The notes under the pieces were generated by a model, which saw nothing but the letters and a program-made list of their open reading frames with translations, did not search any database and was not told where the DNA came from. From Marinobacterium stanieri (GTDB lineage Bacteria; Pseudomonadota; Gammaproteobacteria; Pseudomonadales; Balneatricaceae): 64,000 bases of DNA. Where the stretch lies: NCBI RefSeq assembly GCF_900155945.1, contig NZ_FTMN01000003.1, positions 248,001 through 312,000 of the forward strand, written 5' to 3'. This document shows positions 9,226-17,762 of this stretch, piece by piece. Made by a program: the position numbers and the translations under genes. Every line of letters starts with the position of its first letter. The stretch's first letter is position 1.

Positions 9226-9263
9226 CAAAAATGCCCTGCCGAGGAGCATTACCGGCAGGGCAT
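9226..9263 (-). terminator. Terminator for the peroxiredoxin gene
   Basis: A 10-bp perfect stem (ATGCCCTGCC / GGCAGGGCAT) with a 13-nt loop lies between convergent genes. Read leftwards, the stem is followed by TTTTTGTATT, so it works best for the leftward peroxiredoxin transcript and weakly for the rightward acyltransferase. Confidence 0.85.
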
Positions 9264-9288
9264 TTCAATTACAGCCTGTTAGTAACCC

Positions 9289-9939
9289 TTACGGCTGTTT
9301 GGTGGTACGCAGGTACGGCAGTTTGATATCGATATCGCCAAACTTGGCTTTGGCTTCATCATCATTAAGTGACAGGGCAACAATCACGTCCTGACCGCTC
9401 ACCCAGTTTGCCGGAGTTGCGATGGGTGTCTGATAAGTTGCCTGCAATGCATCCAGGGCACGCAGCACTTCTGCGAAGTTACGGCCGATAGACATCGGGT
9501 ATGTCATGGCCAGCTGCAGTTTCTTGTCCGGGCTGAAAATAAACACAACACGTACGCTGGCAGAGTCTGCAGCTGTGCGGCCATCCGCCAGGTAGGCATC
9601 TGCGGGCAGCATGTCCAGTGCCTTGGATACAGCCAAGTCATCATCAGCGATGATCGGGAATTTTGCCGGTGCACCCGAGAACTTCTCGATATCTGCTTTC
9701 CATTCAACGTGCTCGTCAACACCATCGACAGACAGGCCGATTACTTTGGTGCCACGCTTTTCCCACTCGGCCGCCAACTGGGCCACGGCACCAAATTCGG
9801 TGGTGCAGACGGGCGTAAAGTCTTTCGGGTGGCTGAACAGGATTGTCCAGCTGTCACCGATGAAATCATGCAGTTTGAAATCACCCAGATCAGTTTTCAG
9901 ATCAAGATTCGGAACGGTGTCATTAATGCGAAGTGCCAT
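9289..9939 (-). CDS. 1-Cys peroxiredoxin, Prx6 type
   Basis: Cytoplasmic thiol peroxidase of 216 residues that reduces hydrogen peroxide and organic hydroperoxides. The peroxidatic Cys45 sits in the PVCTTE motif. It is the only Cys in the protein, so the resolving thiol must come from a small molecule or another protein, as in Prx6 enzymes. The C-terminal extension (about 160-216, with WVSGQDVIV and LPYLRTT) is typical of the Prx6 group and absent from AhpC. The gene is monocistronic with its own terminator. No OxyR site was recognised in the 200 bases upstream. Confidence 0.92.
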   Translation of the reverse strand: MALRINDTVPNLDLKTDLGDFKLHDFIGDSWTILFSHPKDFTPVCTTEFGAVAQLAAEWEKRGTKVIGLSVDGVDEHVEWKADIEKFSGAPAKFPIIADDDLAVSKALDMLPADAYLADGRTAADSASVRVVFIFSPDKKLQLAMTYPMSIGRNFAEVLRALDALQATYQTPIATPANWVSGQDVIVALSLNDDEAKAKFGDIDIKLPYLRTTKQP

Positions 9940-10137
9940 CTGCTTTCTCCAATTGTCTTCCGTTGATGTGCAAGCTCGCCTGCACTGAGAACATAATCAC
10001 ATAAGCTTATAACCAAAGTAAATTTAAGATTTCAATCAGCGTCATAGTGATCGGATATCAACCGCACAGAGATCATGACAAACCCAGATTAGCAGAGTCT
10101 CGCCCCAAAGAATGTGAAGCTGCAGGTAAACCGGTTC

Positions 10138-11037
10138 CTATTGTCCGGGGTCATACTGCAATGCATCGACCAGTACCCGAAAGGCACGTGAGTCCTGCCG
10201 ACGATGCGGGTAATAGAGAAAATACCCGGCTGAAGGCGGGCACCAGTCCTCCAGTACTGCCCTCAGTCTGCCCTGCTTTATAGGCTCCTCCACCAGGTCT
10301 TCCGGCACGTATGCCAGCCCATATCCATCCAGCGCCGCCCGGATCACTGGGTAAATATTGTTGAAGGTTAACTGACCATCGACACGTACTTTCAATTCAC
10401 GGCCGTATTTTTCAAATTCCCAGGCATAAACACCCCCGTGCGTTGGCAAACGCAGATTGATACAGCTGTACTCGGTCAGGGCTTGGGGGTGATCGGGTAT
10501 ACCATGCCGATCCAGATACTCAGGTGAGGCGACCGGCAGAAAGCGCATGTCAGGGCCTATACGCACCGCAATCATGCCATCCGACAAGTGTTCTCCCAGG
10601 CGTACACCCGCATCGAACTTTTCGGCAACGATGTCAGTCAGGCCGTAATCATTGACCAGCTCGACCTTCAAATCGGGGTACTGTTGCAACAAGGGCGCCA
10701 GTCTTGGCCAAATCAGGGTATCGGCAGCATGGTCGCTGGTGGTGATTCGGAAAGAACCGGCCAGTTGGTCACGCATATCGATGACCCCCTGCAGCTCTTC
10801 TTCAATCTGTGACAATAAGGGCGCTATTCGTGACAGCACACGCTCGCCTTCGCTGGTGGGCGCTACACTGCGCGTCGTCCTTGTCAGCAGGCGCACGCCC
10901 AGGCGACTTTCAAGCCCTCTGATTGCATGACTCAGTGCCGACTGGGATACGCCAATCTGCGCGGCGGCATGGGTAAAGCTGCCCACACGGGCTACCACAA
11001 CGAAGGACATCAGGTCAGTAATATTTTCTCTTAGCAC
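10138..11037 (-). CDS. LysR-family regulator next to an SDR gene
   Basis: LysR-type transcription factor of 299 residues: N-terminal winged helix-turn-helix (about residues 5-65; SFTHAAAQIGVSQSALSHAI) and a LysR substrate-binding domain (90-295). The GTG at 11037 is preferred because GAGG lies 8 bases upstream and the product then begins MLRENITDL, the usual start of this subfamily. An upstream TTG would add 15 poorly conserved residues. It is divergent from the cyclophilin-like and SDR genes, the arrangement expected when a LysR protein controls its neighbour. Ligand unknown. Confidence 0.88.
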   Translation of the reverse strand: MLRENITDLMSFVVVARVGSFTHAAAQIGVSQSALSHAIRGLESRLGVRLLTRTTRSVAPTSEGERVLSRIAPLLSQIEEELQGVIDMRDQLAGSFRITTSDHAADTLIWPRLAPLLQQYPDLKVELVNDYGLTDIVAEKFDAGVRLGEHLSDGMIAVRIGPDMRFLPVASPEYLDRHGIPDHPQALTEYSCINLRLPTHGGVYAWEFEKYGRELKVRVDGQLTFNNIYPVIRAALDGYGLAYVPEDLVEEPIKQGRLRAVLEDWCPPSAGYFLYYPHRRQDSRAFRVLVDALQYDPGQ

Positions 11038-11195
11038 TACACTAGCCTCTATAGGTTGGCAGTCGCCCTGTTCTTTCAGCAATAGATTAATTAATCATGC
11101 TCATAAGAGATAGAAATTTACCTCTATTTATTGCATCAGTTTCCTCCCTTATCGTGTATGCCATCGAAAAGGCCATGCCGAAAAGGGTGAACGCG

Positions 11196-11672
11196 ATGGC
11201 GCACAATTTGACGTACAGACAGCTATCAAAGATATCGGTCACTTCTGCCGTTATCGCATTAATGCTGATCTCGCCCTTCAGTCATGCTGAAACCGCCAAC
11301 CAGAGCACAGAATTCATGAATATCCTCATTACCACGGATAAAGGCGAGCTCAAGGCAACCCTGGAGCAGAATGCAGCCTCAGAAGCATTCAGCCGCTTAC
11401 TGCCGCTAGAACTGGACCTGAGTGACTATCACGCCACTGAGAAAATTGCCGATCTGCCGAGCAAGCTGCCTACCAAAGGTCTTCCCGACGGGATAGATCC
11501 GGAAGTCGGCGATCTCACCTATTTCGCTCCCTGGGGTAATCTCGCCATTTTCTATCGGGACTTTGGCTATTCACGCGGGCTGATTCGGCTCGGGCGCATC
11601 GAGGGCGACCTTGGCCTGCTGACCGCCGAAGACAATCTGAGGGTGGTTATTTCACCTGCTGACAACGACTGA
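11196..11672 (+). CDS. Exported cyclophilin-like domain protein
   Basis: Protein of 158 residues with a signal peptide (about residues 1-31, ending FSHAE) and a cyclophilin-like fold of the small bacterial family, recognised by [21 protein letters not shown] and the preceding Px[15 protein letters not shown] stretch. These proteins resemble the beta barrel of cyclophilin but lack most prolyl-isomerase active-site residues, so enzymatic function is doubtful. The ATG at 11196 has AAGGG 8 bases upstream and gives a clean signal peptide; two in-frame starts further upstream (11097, 11175) have poor ribosome binding sites. The gene ends 26 bases before the SDR gene, and both are probably one transcript under the divergent LysR regulator. 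Confidence 0.75.
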   Translation: MAHNLTYRQLSKISVTSAVIALMLISPFSHAETANQSTEFMNILITTDKGELKATLEQNAASEAFSRLLPLELDLSDYHATEKIADLPSKLPTKGLPDGIDPEVGDLTYFAPWGNLAIFYRDFGYSRGLIRLGRIEGDLGLLTAEDNLRVVISPADND

Positions 11673-11698
11673 ACCGATACTCAACCAGGAGATTCACC

Positions 11699-12445
11699 AT
11701 GCTTAATAACATCGCCGGAAAAGTAATTGTCATCACAGGTGCCAGCAGCGGTAACGGCGCAGCGGCGGCCCGCCACCTTGCCGAATGTGGTGCGACTGTC
11801 GTCCTGGCTGCACGCCGCCTGGACCGTATCAGTGCACTTGAAAAGGAGCTGACCGACGCCGGATTCAAGGCGAAAGCCGTTCAAACCGACGTGGTGGATG
11901 AAGCCCAGGTAAAGGAACTGATCAACACAACCGTTGACAGCTTTGGCAAAATCGATGTGCTGATCAATAACGCCGGCATCATGCCGCTGGCACCTTTGGA
12001 GCAGCTCAAGACCAACGAGTGGGACCAGATGATCGATGTCAATCTGAAAGGCACCTTGTACGGCATTGCGGCTGCCCTGCCACAGATGCAGAAGCAGAAG
12101 TCCGGTCATATCATCAATGTTTCATCCGTTTACGGTCACAAACTGGGGCCGGATGCCACCGTTTACTGCGCAACCAAGCATGCCGTGCGCGCGCTCTCGG
12201 AAGGTCTGCGTCAGGAAGTGAAGCCGTATAACATCCGCACTACCATTGTCTCTCCGGGTGCCGTTGCGACCGAGCTGCTGGACCATATCAGTGATGAAAA
12301 AATCCAGTCCGATACTCGCGCATTTGTCGACCAGATTGCCATTCCGGCAGACAGTTTTGCGCGTATGGTAGCTTTTGCCATTAATGAGCCCGAAAACGTG
12401 GATGTGAACGAGATCCTGTTCCGCCCCACGGCGCAGCCGATCTGA
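11699..12445 (+). CDS. Short-chain dehydrogenase/reductase
   Basis: Cytoplasmic NAD(P)-dependent oxidoreductase of 248 residues, classical SDR length. Motifs: [10 protein letters not shown] cofactor loop (residues 13-22), NNAG (about 87-90), catalytic Ser in NVSSVYG and the active-site YCATK (about 156-160). An Arg pair after the second strand (AARRLDR) suggests preference for NADP(H). AGGAG precedes the ATG. It is the last gene of the cyclophilin-like/SDR pair and closes with a GC-rich hairpin. Substrate unknown. Confidence 0.92.
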   Translation: MLNNIAGKVIVITGASSGNGAAAARHLAECGATVVLAARRLDRISALEKELTDAGFKAKAVQTDVVDEAQVKELINTTVDSFGKIDVLINNAGIMPLAPLEQLKTNEWDQMIDVNLKGTLYGIAAALPQMQKQKSGHIINVSSVYGHKLGPDATVYCATKHAVRALSEGLRQEVKPYNIRTTIVSPGAVATELLDHISDEKIQSDTRAFVDQIAIPADSFARMVAFAINEPENVDVNEILFRPTAQPI

Positions 12446-12452
12446 TAACTGC

Positions 12453-12478
12453 CCGGGGCCTGTTTAATCAGGCCCCGG
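12453..12478 (+). terminator. Hairpin after the SDR gene
   Basis: A perfect 10-bp stem (CCGGGGCCTG / CAGGCCCCGG) with a 6-nt loop lies 8 bases after the SDR stop. Only a weak T-rich tail follows (CACCTTTG), so termination may be partial. Confidence 0.6.
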
Positions 12479-12526
12479 CACCTTTGCTGCCCGGATTTAA
12501 CCTCCAAATACAGGAAGACCCCTTCA

Positions 12527-13630
12527 TTGAAATTGGCATTACTCTGGCTGCTGGGCGTGGTTCTGGTAGCATCAGGCTCGGTATGGGCCTATATGCAGCA
12601 CCCCAAATTCGGCGACTTGCCAACGGGCGATCACCTGAGTCTTCTGCAAACCTCTCCGAACTATCGTGATGGGCAGTTCCAGAACCTGATCGACACACCC
12701 ATGTTCACACAGGACCAGTCATTCATGTCCGTTCTGTTTGAGAACCTGACGGCAGATTCGGCACAGCTGCGACCTGAACAGGCTATTCCTGCACAACCAC
12801 TGGATTTTCATGCCCTCGATCCTGATGAGGACCTGGTTATCTGGTTGGGCCATTCATCCTTCTACGTGCAAATGGCCGGCAAACGTATTCTGATCGATCC
12901 TGTATTCAGCGATTATGCCGCCCCTGTCCCCTTCGTTGTCAGAGCCTTCGATGGCACCAGCCGCTATACAGCAACTGACCTGCCCGCAATCGACTATTTG
13001 CTGATTACCCATGACCACTGGGACCATCTGGATTATGCCAGCATTCAAGCCTTGCAACCCAAGGTTAGCCAGGTAATCACCCCTCTGGGTGTGGGGGGCT
13101 ATTTACGCAACTGGGGTTACAGTCAGCAGCAGGTTATCGAAGGTGATTGGTACGATGCGTTCGATCTGAACGAACAATTGAAACTTCATCTGATTCCGGC
13201 ACGCCATTTCTCCGGACGCCTGCTGACGCGTGGCAAGACCCTTTGGGCCGGCTTTGTTCTCGAAGGCAGCGACAAGCGTCTGCTTTTCAGTGGGGATACA
13301 GGCTATGGCCCTCACTTTAAGGAGATAGCCACACGCTTTGATGGTTTTGATCTGGTTGCTTTGGATCATGGACAGTACGACGACCGTTGGGCCCATGTAC
13401 ACATGACGCCAGAGCAGGCAGCTCAGGCCGCCGAGGAGCTGGGTGCCAAAACGCTTCTTCCGGCTCATGTAGGCAAGTTTGCCCTGGCAAAGCACGCCTG
13501 GGATGAACCCTTCCAGCGTATTACCGCAGCCACAGCCAGTCGGGAGGTAAAACTGCTGACACCTCAAATTGGCGATCAGGTGAGTCTGGACGCCTTAGCG
13601 ACAGCTCGTTATTCAAGCTGGTGGGAATAA
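12527..13630 (+). CDS. MBL-fold metallo-hydrolase, NAPE-PLD/UlaG-like
   Basis: Metallo-beta-lactamase-fold hydrolase of 367 residues with an N-terminal hydrophobic anchor or signal segment (residues 3-22). The dinuclear metal site is visible as THDHWDHLD (about residue 165), with further ligands at the ARHFSGR, SGDTGYG and LPAHVGKF segments. Overall order resembles bacterial N-acyl-phosphatidylethanolamine phospholipase D-like proteins, which cleave phosphodiesters of membrane lipids; the substrate is not provable. The start is a TTG at 12527 with AGGAAG 9 bases upstream; no better ATG gives the hydrophobic N-terminus. Confidence 0.85.
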   Translation: MKLALLWLLGVVLVASGSVWAYMQHPKFGDLPTGDHLSLLQTSPNYRDGQFQNLIDTPMFTQDQSFMSVLFENLTADSAQLRPEQAIPAQPLDFHALDPDEDLVIWLGHSSFYVQMAGKRILIDPVFSDYAAPVPFVVRAFDGTSRYTATDLPAIDYLLITHDHWDHLDYASIQALQPKVSQVITPLGVGGYLRNWGYSQQQVIEGDWYDAFDLNEQLKLHLIPARHFSGRLLTRGKTLWAGFVLEGSDKRLLFSGDTGYGPHFKEIATRFDGFDLVALDHGQYDDRWAHVHMTPEQAAQAAEELGAKTLLPAHVGKFALAKHAWDEPFQRITAATASREVKLLTPQIGDQVSLDALATARYSSWWE

Positions 13631-13649
13631 CCTGATAGAAAGCGCCGGC

Positions 13650-14825
13650 TCAGACAAACTGACCGGCGCAATACCCGGATGCCCAGGCCCATTGGAAGTT
13701 ATGACCGCCAAGGTGACCTGTCACATCCAGACACTCGCCAATGAAATACAGGCCCGGTGCTTTCTTGGCCTCGAAGGTTTTCTGAGAAACTTCATCGGTT
13801 TCGATGCCACCCAGCGTAACCTCGGCGGTTCGGTAGCCCTCGGTACCGGAAGGTTTCAGGCGCCAGTGTTTAAACTGCTGCACTACTTCCTGTAGTCGGG
13901 CATTACTGTACTGCCCGACTTCACCCTCAAAGTCCCATAGTTCGCAGAGTGTCTGCGCCAGGCGTTTGGTCATGTGCTGCGCCATCAGCGTGCGCAATTC
14001 AGCTTTGGGTCGTTGCTGACGCTGCTCTTTCAACCAGGCATCCAGATCCAGCTGAGGCAGAAGGTCGATTTCGATTTCGTCACCCGGCTTCCAGTAGGAA
14101 GAAATCTGCAAAATCGAAGGACCACTTAAGCCTCGGTGGGTCAGCAACAGGTTTTCCGTGAAGCTCATGCCGTTGCAGGATACTGTCACCGGCTGGGAAA
14201 CCCCGGAAAGAGGCTTGAGGTGCTCAAGCAGATCCGGTTGCAGCGTAAAAGGCACCAAGGCTGCCTGCCGTGGTGTCACCTGCAGACCAAACTGTTCAGC
14301 CACTTCGTAGGCAAAGCCGGTTGCCCCGCCATTGGGAATGGACAAACCACCGGATGCAATGACCAATGATTCGGCGTCGAACTGGCCGCGCGACGTTCGG
14401 ACATGATAGCCGGCTGTGCCCTGCTCTACTTCAAACACACTGGTTTCGGTCATCAACTCGGCGCCGGACCATTCACATTCCGTCAGTAGCAGCTGCAGGA
14501 TTTCCTTGCTGGATTCATTACAGAACAGCTGGCCGGGCGTCTTCTCGTGGTATTCGATACCATGCCTATCCACCAACTCGACAAAGTCGGCTGCACTGAA
14601 ACGACTGAGGGCCGATTTGCAGAAATGCGGGTTGGCCGAGAGAAAGTTGGCGGGGGTGTTATGCAGATGGGTAAAATTGCAACGCCCGCCGCCGGACATC
14701 AGGATTTTGCGCCCGATTTTCTTGGTATGTTCCAGCAGCAATACCTTGCGGCCCCGGTAGGCAGCGGTTGCAGCGCACATGAGCCCTGAGGCACCACCGC
14801 CTATGATAATGACATCGTACTTCAC
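13650..14825 (-). CDS. HI0933/YhiN-family flavoprotein
   Basis: FAD-dependent oxidoreductase of 391 residues of the HI0933/YhiN (BaiN-like) family. The N-terminal Rossmann motif GGGASGLMCA is followed by KILMSGGGRCNFTH, a family signature, and the C-terminal end has GECLDVTGHLGGHNFQWAWASG, which closes the FAD site. The cellular substrate is unknown; a gut-bacterial relative (BaiN) reduces bile-acid intermediates. The GTG at 14825 is chosen because GGAG sits 6 bases upstream and the protein then begins MKYDVIIIGGG; an in-frame GTG four codons earlier overlaps that ribosome site. Confidence 0.88.
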   Translation of the reverse strand: MKYDVIIIGGGASGLMCAATAAYRGRKVLLLEHTKKIGRKILMSGGGRCNFTHLHNTPANFLSANPHFCKSALSRFSAADFVELVDRHGIEYHEKTPGQLFCNESSKEILQLLLTECEWSGAELMTETSVFEVEQGTAGYHVRTSRGQFDAESLVIASGGLSIPNGGATGFAYEVAEQFGLQVTPRQAALVPFTLQPDLLEHLKPLSGVSQPVTVSCNGMSFTENLLLTHRGLSGPSILQISSYWKPGDEIEIDLLPQLDLDAWLKEQRQQRPKAELRTLMAQHMTKRLAQTLCELWDFEGEVGQYSNARLQEVVQQFKHWRLKPSGTEGYRTAEVTLGGIETDEVSQKTFEAKKAPGLYFIGECLDVTGHLGGHNFQWAWASGYCAGQFV

Positions 14826-14855
14826 TCGTATCTCCACCGGGGTCGCCTGAGTGGC

Positions 14856-15155
14856 TTAATCTTCGTCAGACTGCTGTGACTGCTCTTTTTTTTCCGCGTT
14901 CAACTTGCGGATCTTCTCGGCCAGAGGGCCGCCATGACGGGTACCGCGGCGGCCAGCCTGGGTATCACGTTCCTGAGCTTTCTGTGTAGCCTGGGATTTT
15001 TCATACACCGACTGGTGCTTTTTACGCTGCTCTTTCGCTTTCTTGCGACGACTTTCCTTGCTGGTCGGGTCAGCCAGGAGCTCCTGTTTCTTGGGCTTGC
15101 GTTCCAGTACCGTCATGCGGGCGCTGTCTTTACGTGATTTCTTGTTACGACTCAT
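14856..15155 (-). CDS. Small highly basic protein beside YlqF
   Basis: A 99-residue, Lys/Arg/Gln-rich and probably disordered protein beginning MSRNKKSRKDSARM and ending with an acidic SDED tail. It starts inside the last codons of the ribosome-assembly GTPase gene (11-base overlap), so the two are translationally coupled. The opening basic motif and partner recall YihI, the small activator of the ribosome GTPase Der, but the conserved DPRxGSKxPIPL segment of YihI is absent, so I do not assign it. A ribosome- or rRNA-binding role is inference from charge and context. Confidence 0.7.
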   Translation of the reverse strand: MSRNKKSRKDSARMTVLERKPKKQELLADPTSKESRRKKAKEQRKKHQSVYEKSQATQKAQERDTQAGRRGTRHGGPLAEKIRKLNAEKKEQSQQSDED

Positions 15156-16068
15156 GCTTGTTTTCCTCTGCCTCTCGGGCTGCCTCGGCGGCTGCTTCTG
15201 CAGCTGCAATCTCGGCTTCAATACGTTTACGTTCCCACTCGTCCACCGTTTCAAAGGTGATACGACCCAGCTTGCCGGCCCGCAACTCTGTCAGCAGGAT
15301 GCCGGAAGCCTTGTTCAAATCGACGATGCCGCCCGGACGAAGACAACCGCGTTTACGGCCCAGCGCATCCAGCATGCTGTCGCGGTCTTCCGGCAAGGTT
15401 TTGAGCTTGTAGCGCTCCATCACACGCTCCGGATAATCCTCCAGCAGGAAACCCGCGGCATAGGTTGCCACCATTTCATGCTCGATGGCCGTGTCTTTAA
15501 TCGCGCCACTGGCTGCCAGACGGTAACCTGAATCCGGGTCTTCGATCTTCGGCCAGAGAATCCCCGGCGTGTCAGACAAGGCCATGCCGTTGTGAACGCT
15601 GTATCGTTTCTGCGCCTTGGTCACCGCCGGTTCGTTACCTACCTTGGCAATCTTGCGGCCCAACAGTGCATTGATCAGGGTGGATTTGCCCACATTGGGA
15701 ATACCCATGATCATGGCGCGTACCGGACGTTCCTGACGTACCCGCGCCGGCACCATCTTCTTGCACAGTTCAGGAATCTGTTTGATCTGTTTTTTCTGCT
15801 GGGTATCCAGAGCCACGGCCAGGGTGTTTTCACGGGCGTTCAAGTAGTCCAGCCACTCCTGAGTGCGCACGGGGTCGGCCAGATCCTGCTTGTTCAGCAG
15901 TTTCAGCACCGGCTTGGCGCCTCTGAGTTGCTCAACCAGGGGGTTCTCGCTCGACATGGGCAGACGCGCATCCAGCACCTCAATTACCACGTCGATCTCG
16001 TCCATCACCTGCGCGATCTCTTTACGCGCCTTGTGCATATGGCCGGGGAACCAGTTGATAGAAGTCAT
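15145..16068 (-). CDS. ylqF: Ribosome biogenesis GTPase YlqF/RbgA
   Basis: Circularly permuted GTPase of 307 residues needed for late 50S subunit assembly in organisms where it has been studied. G motifs occur in permuted order: LLNKQD (G4, about residue 60) precedes GIPNVGKST (G1, about 125) and DTPG (G3, about 170). The N-terminus INWFPGHMHKAR is the family's signature. The ATG at 16068 gives MTSINWFPGHM; five extra in-frame residues upstream are not conserved. It overlaps the downstream small basic gene. The last 30 residues are Ala/Glu-rich and helical. Confidence 0.93.
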   Translation of the reverse strand: MTSINWFPGHMHKARKEIAQVMDEIDVVIEVLDARLPMSSENPLVEQLRGAKPVLKLLNKQDLADPVRTQEWLDYLNARENTLAVALDTQQKKQIKQIPELCKKMVPARVRQERPVRAMIMGIPNVGKSTLINALLGRKIAKVGNEPAVTKAQKRYSVHNGMALSDTPGILWPKIEDPDSGYRLAASGAIKDTAIEHEMVATYAAGFLLEDYPERVMERYKLKTLPEDRDSMLDALGRKRGCLRPGGIVDLNKASGILLTELRAGKLGRITFETVDEWERKRIEAEIAAAEAAAEAAREAEENKHES

Positions 16069-16187
16069 CGTGAAGTCCAGCAATTTTCAAAACGGGGCGT
16101 TATTATAGCGCCCAGAGTGATTCAACCATACCTAAGTGTTAAAATTGGTGTGTTAACCCATCCATGTCGATCAATTCGAGGATACGA

Positions 16188-17414
16188 ATGGAAGCCTCTT
16201 CTGAGCAAAGCCAGGCGATGCTGGCGCGCCAGCCCATCTTTGACCACCAGCAACGTGTCATTGCCTATGAGGTGCTGTACGGCGCCGATCACCATCTTGA
16301 TGCCATGGCTCTAGCCAACCCTGAAGCTGAGTCCAGCTCCGAGCTGCTGCTGCATGCCTATACCAGCATCTCGGACCAGGGTGAGGTCAAACGCGTACCG
16401 GCCTTTATCCAGGTCAGCCCGCGCATGATCCTCGAGGGTAGCGTTCCGGCATTGCCAGCGAAACAGATTGTACTGTGCATTCGCCTGACCGAGCCCAAGA
16501 ACATGGAACTGCTCAAGGCGATCCACCAGATGGTGAAGGATGGCTATCGTTTTGCGCTGACCGACTTTGAATTCAGCCCTGATTTTGACACTGCGCTGAA
16601 ACTGGCGAAGATCGTTAAGGTCGATGTAGCCGACAAAACCACCGAACAGCTGGTGGAACTGGCCGGACAACTTGCGCCTTACAAAACCACTTTGATGGCC
16701 AGCAATATCAGCCAGTTCGACACTCTGGAAAGCTGTATCGAGAGCGGCTACAAGCTGTTTCAGGGCAGCTTCCTGAGTAAGCCCAAGGCGGTGAAAGGCC
16801 GTAACGTCAACGCCAACCAGATCGCCATGATGCAGTTGATCCAGGAGCTGCAGAAGCCCAATACCACGCCGGAAAAGCTTGAATACCTGATCATCCGCGA
16901 CCCGATCCTCACCTACAAGCTGCTGCGTATCGTCAACTCTGCCGCCTATTCTCTGGTCCGTCAGGTTGAATCGGTTGCCGAAGCTGTGGTGCTGCTGGGC
17001 ATGGAGCAGGTCCGCAAATGGGCCAGCCTGATTGCCATGTCAGCCAACAGTGACAAGCCTGAAGAGCTGACCCGTATCCTGCTGACCCGTGGCCACATGT
17101 GCGAAATGATCGCGGAAACCCAGAAGATGCCGAACCCGTCCAGCTTTTTCATGGTGGGCATGATGTCTGGCCTGCATGCCATGCTGGATATTGATCAGGC
17201 CACCCTGCTCGAGCAGCTGCCATTGGGTGAAGACACCAAGGCAGCCCTGGCAAAAGGCGAAGGCCCCATGGGTATCTTGTTGAATCAGGTACTGGCTTAC
17301 GAGAATGGTGACTGGGACTTGTTGCCAAGCGACTTTGATATCTCGCTGTATGAAGCGGCCTACCGACACAGTCTGAAGTGGACCAAAGATGCCATGCAAG
17401 CGATGTACGAATAA
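16188..17414 (+). CDS. EAL/HDOD signalling protein, YuxH type
   Basis: Cytoplasmic protein of 408 residues combining an EAL-like domain (about 10-200) with an HDOD domain (about 200-400). The EAL signature is replaced (YEVLYG), and the Mg-binding acidic residues of active c-di-GMP phosphodiesterases are largely missing, so it is probably a non-catalytic sensor or scaffold. The HDOD part has the characteristic YKLLRIVNSAAY and WASLIAMS stretches. Such proteins act in motility, biofilm and c-di-GMP-linked signalling. The ATG at 16188 has GAGG 6 bases upstream; a start at 16164 has none. Confidence 0.88.
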   Translation: MEASSEQSQAMLARQPIFDHQQRVIAYEVLYGADHHLDAMALANPEAESSSELLLHAYTSISDQGEVKRVPAFIQVSPRMILEGSVPALPAKQIVLCIRLTEPKNMELLKAIHQMVKDGYRFALTDFEFSPDFDTALKLAKIVKVDVADKTTEQLVELAGQLAPYKTTLMASNISQFDTLESCIESGYKLFQGSFLSKPKAVKGRNVNANQIAMMQLIQELQKPNTTPEKLEYLIIRDPILTYKLLRIVNSAAYSLVRQVESVAEAVVLLGMEQVRKWASLIAMSANSDKPEELTRILLTRGHMCEMIAETQKMPNPSSFFMVGMMSGLHAMLDIDQATLLEQLPLGEDTKAALAKGEGPMGILLNQVLAYENGDWDLLPSDFDISLYEAAYRHSLKWTKDAMQAMYE

Positions 17415-17479
17415 GTACACGCTTATCGCTTACACAGGAAGTTCAATCAGTTAGCTTAGATTCTTAAACTGCAGACAAA

Positions 17480-17576
17480 AGAAAGGCACGCATCGGGCGA
17501 AGGGGTACCAGATGCGTGCAGTAACGTCCCTATGTGCTCGGCTGACCGAGCCAGCGTACGTCCTCGGTGCGCTGTT
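17480..17576 (-). ncRNA. Candidate small RNA with own promoter and terminator
   Basis: Read leftwards, TATACT (17588-17583) forms a good -10 element; no clear -35 was found. A roughly 95-nt transcript would follow. It contains a stem-loop GCTCGG-TCAG-CCGAGC (17536-17551), two GGAC segments (GAGGAC and AGGGAC), and ends in a 9-bp perfect stem (GCACGCATC / GATGCGTGC, 17486-17519) followed by CTTTCTTTTG. The rraA transcript already has its own terminator 190 bases upstream, so this second terminator is best explained by a separate short RNA. I do not recognise the family. Confidence 0.45.
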
Positions 17577-17711
17577 GACCTAAGTATAGACAGAGCTGAA
17601 AAATTTTCGCCCGAAAAATTGCTTATTTTTTGTACTTTATTTTTATATCTTCGATATCAGGCAATTAGAGACGAAAGCTATACTTGGCTTTAAGTAAACA
17701 GGCAGGATGTT

Positions 17712-17746
17712 GAAAAATAGTAGGGGTCAACCGGACGGCCAACCCC
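17712..17746 (-). terminator. rraA: rraA terminator
   Basis: Read leftwards, GGGGTTGGCC pairs fully (with G-U pairs) with GGTTGACCCC across a 4-nt loop and is followed by TACTATTTTTC. It lies 17 bases after the rraA stop codon. Confidence 0.75.
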
Positions 17747-17762
17747 GAGTGGAAAACAGATA

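Larger units (their letters stand above)
17415..17762. other. 348-base intergenic region
   Basis: No protein-coding gene is supported here. The region holds the rraA terminator (17712-17746), an A+T-rich stretch (about 17600-17700) and a leftward candidate small RNA (about 17480-17576) with its own -10 element and terminator. Confidence 0.7.

Noticed and set aside
16188-17414. Active c-di-GMP phosphodiesterase
   Set aside because: The EAL motif reads EVLYG and catalytic acidic residues are not apparent; it fits the inactive YuxH type with HDOD.
17480-17576. c-di-GMP riboswitch near the EAL/HDOD gene
   Set aside because: It reads leftwards away from the EAL/HDOD gene, has a terminator of its own, and lacks the conserved GEMM core as far as I can see.
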